From assembly GCF_000801105.2 (NCBI RefSeq), contig NC_079511.1, forward strand, positions 11,152,784-11,216,783: DNA of 64,000 bases. The letters run 5' to 3'. A program made the translations under genes and the position numbers. The notes under the pieces were generated by a model, which ran no database searches, was not told the origin of the DNA, and saw only the letters and a program-made list of their open reading frames with translations. Shown piece by piece: positions 20,755 through 34,935 of the stretch; position 1 is the first letter of the stretch, and the number at the start of each line of letters is the position of its first letter. Origin of the DNA: Raphanus sativus (taxonomy: Eukaryota > Streptophyta > Magnoliopsida > Brassicales > Brassicaceae).

Positions 20755-21999
20755 TAGAACTCTATAATTACAGAGCAAAAGAAGATTAGGCATACTCCAT
20801 TATTAGTCCATTATTAATCAATCAATTCACTTTAATACTAATTGGATTGATTTATTAAGATCAATCAGAAGACATTGATTTTGATATGTTTTTGCATTAA
20901 TTTCAATTACAGCAGTCAAGACAAACTCTTGCCACTTTCCGTTTATGAACATAGACTTAAAAAATGTAACATCTGTTTTCAAAAAATATAATATGAGCAT
21001 TATATTCTATAATCACGTCCGTTTAATTTTTACTACACCCCAAGAAACCAAAAAATGCAAAAAGTAACCTAGTATAATTTTAACTTTTAAATACAACCGA
21101 GTATAAATTTTAAATACAACCGAGTATAAATTTTTTATCTTTAACATGTTGTTAATCTCGGAGCAAAATATGAAGATTTACGAATTGTAAATGAAAACTA
21201 AAACATTCACCTTTATATCCTAATATTTAAAAAAATATAATTTTGAATATATAGATAATTTTGTAAAGTAAAATTCACATCATTTCTCCCACCATGTAAA
21301 GTATAATTTGAGCAACACAAATATATGAACTTTACATATTCATTGTATACGTGCAAAGTAAAATATTGAAATCTAAACTATGAATACTCATTACTTCAAG
21401 TAGTTTTTATGACATATATTTTTTTATTTAGATACAACTATATATGTATCTAGATTATATAACATGAAAAGTAAAACAGTGAGTTATACGTATAGTTTTC
21501 TTCAAAATCGAACTTTATATATGATTGTTAAATTGTTAATATGGAATGTGGATTGTATGTCACAGCCATCTTCCATATTTAAACTATCTCGTGATTGTCA
21601 AACCATTAACTTTTATTTCCATATTTGGCTATACGAAACTATCATATAGTAATTATATAAAGCATATAATATATGTAATGGCATAAAAAGTAAATACTCT
21701 AGACAACAAAGGTGTTTTTTGAAAAGGGTCTAAGGTGAAATATGGTGATGCCAAGTAAGTAATGGCAAATTGGTTATAAACACATGAACTAAAGGTTGTT
21801 TTTAAAATGGTCTCCTCAAATAATAGTGGGATTGAACAGCTTTAAATATTATATATATCTAATAATAGACATAAATTCAATTAATATTTGGCTGTACGGT
21901 CAATAAAAAAAATATCTGCCCTTCTTAAGGCGGATCAAAATCCAGTTTTAGACATAATTCATTTTATAAACCTCTACTAGGAAAAATTCACATTTCATG
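20755..21999. other. Intergenic AT-rich region
   Basis: No supportable gene. A short duplication (ATACAACCGAGTATAAATTTT, twice at about 21092-21136) is the only structure I noticed. The right part from about 21900 may be 3' UTR or flank of the ELM2 gene. Confidence 0.4.
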
Positions 22000-22321
22000 A
22001 CAAAAACGTGATAAATGGTTCTGTTTCTCAAAGCAAAGCCTAAAAAAAAAAGGGAAAGACACACTTTGCCTTCACACTTCTTCCTGTACAACATTAATTT
22101 AAAAGTAACAGAGGGAGATAAAAATCCTAAGTGCAAATCAGAGAGATTCTGACATTCTAGGTAATAAACGATTTCCAGACAAGAGAGTCCCAAGAAAACT
22201 GAAACATGAGGCCCATTCACAAGGTTCCACACCATAAATCCATTTTCTAAAAACTCTCTCTCTCTAACATTTGGAGGACCCCATAACCCAAAAAAGCTCT
22301 CTTAGCACTCTGCAAGTTGTT

Positions 22322-22353
22322 GAGACTTGAGACTTGAGACTTGAGACTTGAGA
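22322..22353. repeat. Heptanucleotide minisatellite (GAGACTT)n
   Basis: About 4.5 perfect units of a 7-bp repeat, just past the ancestral stop codon of the minus-strand ELM2 gene. Confidence 0.85.
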
Positions 22354-22600
22354 GTGATGTTTCTTACTTGCTTCCCCATGATCCATGACCAAATATCTCC
22401 TCCATAATGCTCCTTGTTGGTTGAAGATCTTTGCCATTTGTTGGAACTTTCGTATCACTACATTCCTTCGACTTCCTCTGATGTTCACCAACACCTGTTT
22501 CGTCTTTCTTTGTACAGTTCGTCCATGCAGAGTTCAATGCATCATGTGCAAGCTCAAAGGTCGTATATGAGTCATCTTCCACTTTTAATCTCTCCTCATT

Positions 22601-23818
22601 TCACCCCGAATATCTATCCACATGTTCAGCACCACCTTCTCTGGTATCCACATCATCATTGTCACTAACGCTGACATCTTCTTCACCTTCTTCTTGATGG
22701 AACGGATGCACTTTCTCGTTAAATTTGTCAGTACCTTGATGAAGAGGAGATTCAATAGCAGAGTCTTCTTCCTCTTCTTCATCTTCCTCGACATATTGAG
22801 TCCCCAAAGAGCCTCCATAACCTCCATGCCATTCATCATCATCACTATCAATGTCCAATATCAATGACCTGTTCTGGGTGGCCCTTCGTCTGAGGACAAA
22901 GACGTTGAAGTAGAAGCTAACAATCTCGTGCTTGGTTCGAGAAAAGAATGCAGCTTCCAAGTGGTTCCAAAAGTTCCGACCTAACGTCACGGGGTTGGAA
23001 TAAACAACCTCGTGGAAAAGTATTGCATCTTCGTCGCTCCATCTCTGTGCAACCACATCTCCCATTTCACAGAAACCCAGGTCTCTGAACTTCTCAAATC
23101 CAAGCACCTTGACCATCTCTTCTCTAGCTTCTTTGACGTGCTGGCGCACACACCTTATGGAACCCCTATCTTGGCAGACACAGAACTCTCTTCCTTTCCC
23201 TACGATGTCATCCGTATTTGCAGGCGTATCCAAAGCCGACATGGGTACGACACATGTACCGGATAGCTTCGACGTGTCTGAAGCTTCTAGGCTCCCATGG
23301 CTACCTTCCCATTCAGGGATTTTTGCTTGATGATCTGGTCCAATGGGCACTTGTTTTCTAGCAGGCTGATCCAAGAGGAACGAATACAGAGTCTCAACAG
23401 GAGAACATGGTCTTGGAGGTACAAGACCAAGCTCAGAATACTTTGCAAAATGAGGAGAGTGATCTGCTTCGCTTCCCTCGCAATCTTTCATGACCCGATC
23501 GAAACAACCATCCACGTCAAAACCATAGTAAGCAAAATTGGACTCTTCATCACAGGTTTCACCTCCTTGAGGGTTTGAAAGATCTCCCTCATTCACTATT
23601 GTTCACAAACCCATTAAAAAGAAATGATTCAAAATCACATATAACCAAAGTTTAAAAATTCACAAATATTTACCCGTGGAAAGAGGTTTCTGCGGAACTG
23701 CATGTCGTGGAATAAACTCTTCAAACTGCATCGACTTATCGCTAAAGCCAAGCTGTCTAGAATGTTTGAACGGGAGCTCATGAAACATCTCATCATCGAA
23801 AGGGCGTTTGAATCCCAT
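22601..23818 (-). CDS. ELM2 / SANT-like domain nuclear protein, truncated by a premature stop
   Basis: Two coding exons: 23674-23818 (MGFKRPFDDEMFHELPF...) and 22601-23595, joined in phase (G|TG) over a GT-AG intron. The product is 379 aa. It holds an ELM2-like segment (VPIGPDHQAKIPEW), a Cys-containing conserved block (FCVCQDRGSIRCVRQHV) and a SANT-like region (RWSDEDAILFHEVV ... FFSRTKHEIVSFYFNVFVLRR). It then becomes very acidic. The family are plant histone-deacetylase-complex-type nuclear proteins (Arabidopsis At1g26580 by synteny). The stop TGA at 22601-22603 looks secondary. The same frame continues for 78 codons of protein-like sequence (VEDDSYTTFELAHDALNSAW ... IFGHGSWGSK) to a TAA at 22364-22366. 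So the allele probably lost its C-terminal tail; the core domains remain. Confidence 0.8.
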
Positions 23819-25013
23819 CTTTCACAAATCTACATTTGCATATGCAAGAGAAAATTTAATGATAAAGAATCATCTCAATAGTTGCATGCAAGAATTGTTA
23901 TGTAAGAAACCTAACTGTATAAACTTCCATGCTACTTAAAAACAGACATGCACCACAACATCGACGCAGTACATTAATAATAATGTTTGAAAAAAAGACA
24001 ACAGTTCAGACAAGATCAAAAATGTACCTCTTTATGGGACAAGCTCAGATAATGTTACAGGCCAACTGCACAAAGGATGGAACCAAACCAGAACGTCACC
24101 ACAAGATTCAAACAATATAAAATACGGATCTTAGGCATTTCAGGAGCTTAAGCTGGAAAACAAAATCGAAAATCCCCAAATAAGGAAAAGCCCTAACCCT
24201 AATCTCCAAATCAAGAGTGGAATAGTTAAGAATCGACAAAATATATACAAATCAAGAGAAACCCCTTTGTTAATTTATAGATCTGGAAAGTCCTTGGATA
24301 GATCGGAAAATAAGAACCCTAGATCTCAATCGAGTACGAAAAAACATGAAATTAACATGAAAAATAAAGGGGATATTCACGAAAAACCGATTAAATAGCA
24401 GAAGAAAACGATGGATCACGAAATTATACGGTTTGTGAATTGTGAGGAGATCGATAACCCTAACCCTAGATCTATGTTGACAAAGGGGAAATATAAAAAA
24501 ATTGGTATCAATAGAAAGAAGAGAACGTGAATTAGATGGATCTACAGCTTAATTGAAACATTAATCAAGAAATCGAAGTAAAACGAAACAAAAAGGATTA
24601 CGTTGAAAATTTTGGGGAAGACCACGAAAGAAGATAAGATCGAGGATTTGTGGATACGGTTCGCGCTATAAGTGGCCCAAAACACTAATTCGGGTTGACC
24701 CGCAAAAATATCCCTGAAAATCAGCTGGACCACAAATTTAAAAACCTTTTCTCTCTAGTCCTTATTGTTTTATAATATTCACACTTCACTCCCTTATTTT
24801 CTTCCAATGAACAATTAAACCCAATTTGAAATAACAGAGAAAAAAAAAACATAACATTTGTTACATTTTAGGAAGATTTTACTATATATAGATATATAAA
24901 ATTTTGTATTCATATACTCTTCCAACTTAGGCAGATTCAGACGTTACAACAAGGTTTAGAAATCAGAAGTAAACTCAATACTATATTATATATAAGAAGT
25001 TGTTGTCTCCTTT
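23819..25013. other. ELM2 leader region and UGD 3' flank
   Basis: Contains 5' leader sequence of the ELM2 gene, probably with a leader intron, with ACCCTAA motifs on the plus strand near 24180-24200 and 24455-24475. The part from 24750 to 25013 is the 3' flank of the UGD gene. No further gene seen. Confidence 0.4.
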
Positions 25014-26453
25014 TCATGCCACAGAAGGCATGTTCCTGAGCCACGAATCAAGCGGCTTACCAATGGAGTAAACAATAAACCCAATCTCACGCAGCTTCAC
25101 CGCATCAACAACGTTCCTACCATCAAACACAAAAGCAGGCTTACGCATATTCTCAAAGATTCTCTCGAAGTCCAAGGACTTAAACTCATCCCACTCCGTT
25201 AACACACAAATGCCATGCGCGTCTTTAGTCGCCACGTAAGCATCCGAGACGACACTCACCTGCTCCAACATACCTTCAGCTTTGATCTGATGATGGTTCC
25301 AGTCAAACCTAGCCACGGAAAGATCCTTCCTGATCTGTTCTTCGAGCACTCGCGGGTCGTATATGCTAAGCTTCGCCATGTCGGCGACCAACCTGTTGCA
25401 GACATCGATGGCTGGCGTCTCTCTAGTGTCCCCCGTGTCTTTCTTGAACGCGAAACCGAGTATCGCTATCTTCTTGCCCGAGACCGTGTTGAACATCGAG
25501 GAAACCACCCGGTTCGCGAACCGGGTTTTCTGGTAGTCGTTGACCTTGATGACTTGTTTCCAGTAGCTAGCTGCTTCGGGCAAGCCGTTGCACTCGCAGA
25601 TGTAGATGAGGTTGAGTATGTCCTTTTGAAAACACGATCCGCCAAAACCCACGCTCGCGTTCAAGAACTTGGGACCGATTCTACTATCCGTACCAACCGC
25701 ATGTGCAACTTGTGACACGTCAGCTCCCGTGGCCTCGCACAGAGCCGACATGGCGTTGACGGACGATATCCTCTGAGCCAAGAAGGCGTTCGCCGCGAGC
25801 TTTGAGAGCTCGGCTGACCAGAGGTTAGTGCAGATGATGCGTTCCAACGGAACCCAATGAGCATAAACATCTCTCAAAGCTTTAACAGCCTTTTGTCCAC
25901 CTGGACTACCCCTCCCACCGATTAACACACGGTCAGGGGTATACAGATCATTAATCGCAGTACCCTCGGCGAGAAACTCGGGGTTAGATAAAATCTGAAA
26001 CTCTACCCCTCTGCTGTTATTATTATGCGTCAGTATCTTCTCAATAGCCTCCGCTGTTCTCACGGGAACGGTTGATTTCTCCACGACGATTTTGCTGGAT
26101 CTTGACACGTCGGCGATCATCCGAGCGGCGCTCTCCCAGTAGGTGAGATCAGCGGCTTTGCCTGCTCCGAGGCCTTGCGTTTTGGTGGGAGTGTTGACCG
26201 AGACGAAGACGATGTCGCTCTCGGAGACGTGTCTCTCCACGTCTGTGCTGAAGAAGAGGTTTTTGTCTCTGCATTGTTTGACGACGTCGTCCAGGCCCGG
26301 CTCGTAGATGGGAAGCGTGTCGCTGTTCCAAGCGTTGATCCTTGGCTCGGAGATGTCGACGACGGTTACTTGGATCTCGGGGCACTTGAGAGCCATCACG
26401 GCCATTGTTGGACCGCCCACGTAGCCTGCGCCGATGCAGCATATCTTCACCAT
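25014..26453 (-). CDS. UGD1: UDP-glucose 6-dehydrogenase
   Basis: 479 aa, intronless coding region. It oxidises UDP-glucose to UDP-glucuronate with two NAD+, supplying precursors of pectin and hemicellulose sugars in the cytosol. The N-terminal Rossmann motif is GAGYVGGPT (residues 8-16). The catalytic Cys is in [14 protein letters not shown] (near residue 270). The NAD and sugar-nucleotide domains end with [10 protein letters not shown] and [10 protein letters not shown]. Length is close to the usual about 480 aa. I chose the ATG at 26453 ([13 protein letters not shown]), the conserved family start. Upstream, CATATAG just before the ATG fits the acceptor of a leader intron whose donor (AAG|GTAAAG) is near 26829. 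By position this is the Arabidopsis At1g26570 orthologue. Confidence 0.97.
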   Translation of the reverse strand: MVKICCIGAGYVGGPTMAVMALKCPEIQVTVVDISEPRINAWNSDTLPIYEPGLDDVVKQCRDKNLFFSTDVERHVSESDIVFVSVNTPTKTQGLGAGKAADLTYWESAARMIADVSRSSKIVVEKSTVPVRTAEAIEKILTHNNNSRGVEFQILSNPEFLAEGTAINDLYTPDRVLIGGRGSPGGQKAVKALRDVYAHWVPLERIICTNLWSAELSKLAANAFLAQRISSVNAMSALCEATGADVSQVAHAVGTDSRIGPKFLNASVGFGGSCFQKDILNLIYICECNGLPEAASYWKQVIKVNDYQKTRFANRVVSSMFNTVSGKKIAILGFAFKKDTGDTRETPAIDVCNRLVADMAKLSIYDPRVLEEQIRKDLSVARFDWNHHQIKAEGMLEQVSVVSDAYVATKDAHGICVLTEWDEFKSLDFERIFENMRKPAFVFDGRNVVDAVKLREIGFIVYSIGKPLDSWLRNMPSVA

Positions 26454-26462
26454 CTTTACCAC

Positions 26463-26829
26463 CTATATGTGCACAGTAAAAAACTAGTCAGTTACACAAA
26501 AGAGTAAAGGTTTTAACAACAATGTGATGAATCTCAATAAATACATGTCGTTAAAAGGTCAGTGATTGACCGATCAAAATACGCAAGTAAACTTGTAACT
26601 TGGATACCTAAACTGAATTAGACAAGCTTATAAGCTCAGATCTATTGATTTCAAAGAAGATTCACAGCAGAACAAACTTAAATGTCGTTTGGACAAAACT
26701 AACACAGTGCAACACGAACAGTTTGGTTGGTCTGATCACAGAAAGAAGAGCTGTAAAAATGAATGATCTCTCGATTCAAATTACCACAAAGAACAGGCGA
26801 ATGAGTAGATAAAAAGTTTAGAACTTTAC
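26463..26829 (-). other. Probable 5'-UTR intron of the UDP-glucose dehydrogenase gene
   Basis: On the minus strand CTGCAAG|GTAAAGTTC at 26829 is a good donor and CACATATAG|GTGG at 26463 a good acceptor, with the ATG nine bases after the acceptor. The exon before it is CT-rich (GA run 26871-26890 on the plus strand). Confidence 0.6.
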
Positions 26830-26889
26830 CTTGCAGAAACTCTTTCTTCGAGACTTGAGAGTGAAAAAAGCGAGAGAGAGAGAGAGAGA

Positions 26890-27544
26890 GGGTTACGGTG
26901 GAGAAAATGAGAGAGAAAAGCAAAAAGAGATTGCTATGGCCTATGGTAATGGCAGAGGAGATATGTTATGATGAGTTATAAATACACTCACACACACACA
27001 CACAGCCACTTGATTTGCACATTTCAAATTTTTAATTTATTTCTCCCAAACACTCCACACGCTTCTATCTCTTTTATTCAATTATTGTGTTTTACCCTAA
27101 TTTGGTTATAGATTTTGACCATATCTCAAAGAATTGTACTACACTGATTATAACTTCTTGTATATAATCTTCAAAATATCAAAGAGAAGAGACTGGATTC
27201 TAATGCTTTTCTTTTCTATCTTTTTTAAAAGATAAGTCTTCTTATAGGAATTTACAATTGCCATATTTAAGCAATTTCGTTTTCAATTAAATTCATTGAG
27301 GTCTTCTCTCTGCAGATATTAAATGTACTAAAGGATAAATAATTTTTGTTTTTAACCATCGTATATGATGGAATGAATGAATGTCTACATGCAAGTGGTG
27401 CATTCAATTTTATTGGATCTGCTTTTTAAAAACAAGTTTTGAATACATGTGAATTAGATTGAGACCATTGACTCTATTGTAGTACATCATTGTATATATT
27501 CTCTATTTTTTCCAAATGGTTTTCATCATTCTAATAATAGTATA
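26890..27544. other. UGD promoter region
   Basis: Upstream sequence of the minus-strand UGD gene. It has a CA microsatellite at about 26986-27004 next to a TATTTATA word (minus strand, about 26977-26986) that could serve as TATA box. The rest is AT-rich and non-coding. Confidence 0.4.
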
Positions 27545-28160
27545 CTATACCATGACCCGTCCGACCGGACGGTTATTTATTTTCTTTTGTAATTTTTAGG
27601 TTTATTCTAAATGATGTATTTTGTAATAGTTATTTGTGATACAATGAGTTGTTTTTGAGTTTGTAAAAACAATCAAATGTGTGTAAAATATTTTGTATTG
27701 TGTAAAGAAAGGTTAAACTGAATAATGATAGATTATATACGAAATATAAAAATCAATTTAGATAATTTTAAATATGAAAAATTACTTTGAGTTAAGATAT
27801 ATGAAATAGATAAATTAAAATATATTTTGTAACATCAATTTATTTATCTATCTTCTATGGAAATATAACATATTAAAATGTTGTTTTAAGATTTATAAAG
27901 AATTAATAAAAGTGATATGTATAAAAAACAATACAAATTAGAATGGGGTTTATTAAACTGGCCCATATTTATAAAGATACCTATATAGTTAACTAATATT
28001 TTTCAGAGAGAAAAATAGTTAAAACAGACGCATTTAATAAACTGGTTAAGACAATCATTTTTTTAGGAATGTTATTAATAGGATCAATGGCATGTAAGTG
28101 TAATTAACATTGAAAATTCAGAGGCATTTCATAAGTGTACTTCTCTTTTAATAATAGAGA
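27545..28160 (-). mobile_element. Short non-autonomous Helitron
   Basis: On the minus strand the right boundary reads A..|TCTCTATTATTAAAAGAGAA followed by GTACAC, a 5' end I recall as common to Brassicaceae Helitrons. The left boundary has the hairpin CCGTCCGGTCGGACGG, then about ten bases and a decayed CTRR (ATAG) followed by T. Length is about 616 bp; no coding capacity. Confidence 0.7.
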
Positions 28161-28297
28161 TGAAAGGACACAATTAAGAATAGTTCGAAACTGTCTCAGT
28201 GATAACTAACATCCATTGATTTTCTTGTGCTTAATATTTTTCTTATAAATCAAAACTGAATTCTAATCATTGATAACTAACATCCAGTGTATACATA

Positions 28298-31484
<3,187 letters not shown>

Positions 31485-32340
31485 CTCTCCTTTTAATATC
31501 TTCTTCTCCAGTTACATATGTTTATGTGTTAACTTCTTTTTTATGAGGAAGAAAGAAATAAAGAGACGAAACAAGGAGAAAGAAAGAAAAAAGAGGAATG
31601 AGAGTGAGGAAAAAGCTATGAAGTGGATGCTATATATAGGATGTAAAGGTGTGAGATATGAAATCTTCGGATCAAATGGCGATTAATATAACTTTTTTTA
31701 GAGTGCCGATTAATATGACAATATGAAATTTATAAAACTAAGAAAAAGTTAATATATTTAAGAGACCTATTTAAAAAGTAAACAAATATATAAAGTAGAC
31801 AAAAAGATTATGTCCGGATGTGCGGACAAACAACCTAGTCATGTATACAAAAAGTAAATTATACAGATAAAATTAAATTTGACGTGAACTATAAATCATA
31901 TATTTATATTAATGTCAGAGTTTTAGTTAAATTCATCAACCACTATAAGATAAACAAAAATTGTAACTTAGAAATATATATTTATATAGAGTTTTATGTA
32001 AATGTAAAATTCGGATATAAAGTAAACATATATATATATATATGATGTATTCAAAATTAATTATGTAATCAAATATACATCTCTTCTGTTTCTGATTTTT
32101 GCTTTCTGTTATGCTATTTTGTTAAGGTATCTACTGGTTATCTAGACAACAAGGACCGGTTGTTCACTAGTATGAAACAATCTATGGCAAAACATTAATT
32201 TCTGAACTTTAGTAGTAAATCACCAAATATTAAAGTTGATTTGTATATAAATATATTGGTAACAATAGTTAATTTTATGTATATTTTTGAGCCATGGAAC
32301 GTATTTAATCTTTGATTCATAGATTTTCAAACAAGAAAAA
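31485..32340. other. BGLU40 promoter region with a Helitron 3' end
   Basis: The first 150 bases are the purine-rich leader of BGLU40. At about 31811-31838 GTCCGGATGTGCGGAC, seven spacer bases and CTAG followed by T form a plus-strand Helitron 3' terminus. I could not place its 5' end; if short, it lies within a few hundred bases upstream of BGLU40. The remainder is AT-rich without genes. Confidence 0.5.
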
Positions 32341-32581
32341 TTTTTTTTTTTGATAACTCAGGTAAATCTGGTTCTGGACACCAACTAACCACTGCCGGCT
32401 ACTAGCATCAGTCAATTGGTCAGTGGATCCTCGACATCTGATTAATCCTGGGTGAGGCGGAGCCATGTGAAAACCCTTCTACCCACACGTGAGTGATGTA
32501 GTTTTGAGGGTGGGTCGAACTTGAGCGCGTTACACACATTCCCGGTGCAATACCAACCATTCGACCACGTCCGTGTGGGCA
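32341..32581 (-). mobile_element. tRNA-derived SINE
   Basis: About 240 bp, GC-richer than its surroundings. Read on the minus strand it starts GCCCACACGGACG and has a pol III A-box-like TGGTCGAATGGTTGG and, about 30 bases on, a B-box-like AGTTCGACCC. It ends in a run of 11 A (T run 32341-32351 on the plus strand). This is the architecture of plant tRNA-derived SINEs, abundant in Brassica. I could not find a clear target duplication, so it is probably old. Confidence 0.75.
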
Positions 32582-32864
32582 TTTTTGTTCGTTGTTTGGT
32601 ACAAAGATATCTTCTTACAAAGTTATGGTTGATATAAAAAAAAATGTAAATATATTAGAGAACCGTATTTGAATCTCATACTTTACTCTTATCTCTTAAT
32701 AACATAATGTGGATGACAAGACTTAGAACCGCCAATAAAGGGCTAGCAAATTTATGACGACTGCTGCTTCTGATTAATTTGCGGTTGTGTTGTGGTCCCT
32801 CTCTTATTATATCACTCACCACTGGCACTTGTTCCCATTTGCTCTTTTTTTTCCAATAAAGAAA

Positions 32865-33325
32865 GAGTTATTCTTGAGTTCAATCCCTAGGGTGAACCTT
32901 TAGGTTCACCAACCAATAGAATTCAAGCATTTCATATTTAATATATTTTTAAAAAGGAAATAAAATACTGTTAAATTATATTATGTTTTCAAATAAATAG
33001 CTAAAAATAAATAAAAACAGTTGTAGTTGCAAATATTTTTTTTAAATAAAAACTCTAAACCCAAAATACTAAACCCTAAACCCTAAACCCTAAACCCTTG
33101 GGAAATTCGGAACCCTTGGGTAAACTCTAAACCGTTTAGATGAATCATAGTTTTAAAAATTAAAAAAAAAATCTTTTTTTCAATTACTACTATTTTTATT
33201 TATTTTTAGTTATTTATTTTAAAACATAATATAATTTAACAAGATTGTGTTTCTTTTTTAAAAAAATATTAAATAAAAAATACTTGATTCTTATTGGTTG
33301 ATGAACCCAAGAATAAGTCATAAAG
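32865..33325. mobile_element. Foldback MITE-like element containing a telomere-like tract
   Basis: The outer about 70-90 bp form an imperfect inverted repeat. The left arm has TTATTCTTGAGTTCA ... CACCAACCAATAGAATTCAAGCATTT. The right arm in reverse complement reads CTTATTCTTGGGTTCAT ... CAACCAATAAGAATCAAGTATTT. The interior is AT-rich and holds about four CCCTAAA units at 33071-33097 followed by a diverged CCCTTGGG part. There is no transposase. The superfamily cannot be decided because the target duplication is unclear. Confidence 0.6.
33071..33097. repeat. Short interstitial telomere-like repeat (CCCTAAA)~4
   Basis: Nearly four uninterrupted units of the plant telomere motif within the foldback element. 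Far too short and too embedded to be a chromosome end. Confidence 0.85.
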
Positions 33326-34130
33326 AAATAATCGATCAGAAAGCACTCATTCACCAATCACCACGCATTAAGATGCTCTAGTTAGTTCCTAACTTACTAA
33401 GATGATAAGCACCACTCCGTTTCTGTGTTCCTTTTTGTGTGTGTGTGTGTGTGTGGTTAGTATGCATATATGTGTGTAATACATGTATCAGTGTGTAATA
33501 CATGTATCATGTCTGTGAATATAAATGAATGTACAAGTGGGAATATTTACAAGTGGCTTGTGAAGCCATTAAGGTGTTTATAAAAATTCTTCACAAGGCG
33601 AGACACGTAATCGAATTATTGCTTTCTACAGAAAAACTAATAAACAAAAAAGGTGGATGGAGGATTGGGGAGTTGCGCAATTATATGTGCACTTTATAAT
33701 CACTTTTATATGCGTGTTGTTAGATTCACACTAACAATTCAACGACCTCCAACTCCAACCCTCCTTTTTTTTCTCTGTAGTCTTTACCCATTTACACACT
33801 TGTGTTCACATTCCTACGCGTTCGTTTTATTTTTTTACCTTTCATATTATATTAATATATTTCTTTCAGAGATTCCGGAACTGGTATATTTCTTTCAGAG
33901 ATTCCGCAACTGGTAGGACATATAAACCATACTTTTCTTACGATCGGGAAGATATTCCCAAAGCCAATAACCTCCAGCTACACACTGTTGTTCATGGTCC
34001 ATGTTACTGGTGTGAATATATTATAATAGCTTACTGAGAATCAGACTTTTGTATATAGATTACAGTGACCAACTAGTAAGTGACTTCCACAAGAGCAGAG
34101 CAGAGCAGAGCAGAGCAGATATGTGATCTG
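33326..34130. other. Intergenic with small tandem duplications
   Basis: Contains a GT microsatellite (about 33437-33456), a 19-bp perfect tandem duplication (GTGTGTAATACATGTATCA, about 33472-33509), a 29-bp near-perfect tandem duplication (core TTTCTTTCAGAGATTCCG, about 33857-33914) and an AGAGC pentanucleotide run (about 34092-34118). No gene seen. The run lies just past the parvulin gene's stop codon. Confidence 0.6.
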
Positions 34131-34935
34131 TCAGTTCTTTCTTCCTTCAGACAGGATGATATGGTATCCGTGCCTGCAATCATCTCATTCATCATCAACT
34201 AATTAAATAAAGCACACCGAAACAAATCAGATTAGAAATAAGAGAGAGTGAGGAGGATGTGGACATACGTAGATTTGAAGGGGGCACTGGTGACGCCAAC
34301 AGGAGTGTTGAAGGCGACATCTTGGAAGGGACCTGCCATCTTTCCTCTAGGGAACCATCCAAGATCTCCTCCTTTTTTCCCTGATGGGCACTCCGAGTAC
34401 TCTGCTGCAATCTAGACATAATAGTTCCACGTAAACAAATCCTTGTTTGAGATCCTCCACACACACATCACACACAACTATGTAAACAAAGCTAGAGATG
34501 GTACTTGCAGACTGGATATTTTTAATCATTAACAAGAAAAAGAAAAAGTAAGGAATTTTAAACCTTTGCAAACTCAGCAGGAGGAACCTTGTCTCGGTTG
34601 CTCAACTAACCATCCTGCAACTTTTTGTAAGCCTCGTTGATCTTTCCTTGCTTTTCGCACAAAACGTGTCTCGCTGAAATACAAAACCATTGCAGCGTTC
34701 ACGATAACATTTCCATGCTATTTTTACTACACAGACGTCTCAAAGTTTGTATAATAACATACAAGAAAACAAGTATTAAAGACACACACATACCTTTAAC
34801 ATAAGTGCATGTTCCGAGACCATCAGCGGCTTTGCCAGCTTTGCCTTTACCCTTAGAGGCAGAAGCTTCATCACTTCCACCACTTGCTTGCTTTCCCTTA
34901 CCCTTCCCTCCACCACCTTTTGCGTCTTTCCCCAT
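34131..34935 (-). pseudogene. Parvulin-type peptidyl-prolyl isomerase (Par14/PIN4-like) with an internal nonsense codon
   Basis: Four exons: 34794-34935, 34564-34673, 34269-34411 and 34131-34173, all GT-AG and phase-consistent. Exon 1 encodes a Gly/Lys-rich tail (MGKDAKGGGGKGKGKQ...) as in human PIN4/Par14. Exons 2-4 encode the PPIase domain: ARHVLCEKQGKINEAY, PPAEFAK, YSECPSGKKGGDLGWFPRG, PFQDVAF and HGYHIILSEGRKN. In exon 2, after KKLQDG, the frame has TAG at 34606-34608 where a Trp codon (TGG) is expected from plant homologues. This would stop translation at codon 71, before most of the catalytic domain. Everything else is intact, so the mutation is either recent, a sequence error, or tolerated because another copy exists. 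Synteny matches Arabidopsis At1g26550. The family helps ribosome biogenesis and mitosis in animals. Confidence 0.8.

Noticed and set aside
22585..22867. Short ORFs on both strands within the ELM2 exon
   Set aside because: Shadows of the acidic low-complexity tail of the ELM2 protein.
25215..25715. 166-aa plus-strand ORF opposite the UDP-glucose dehydrogenase gene
   Set aside because: Antisense shadow of a strongly conserved coding region; no protein-like features of its own.
33061..33110. Telomere or chromosome end
   Set aside because: Only about four CCCTAAA units inside a foldback element with ordinary sequence on both sides.
33653..33916. 87-aa ORF with hydrophobic C-terminus
   Set aside because: Its end is made by a 29-bp tandem duplication and T-rich DNA; no gene signals around it.
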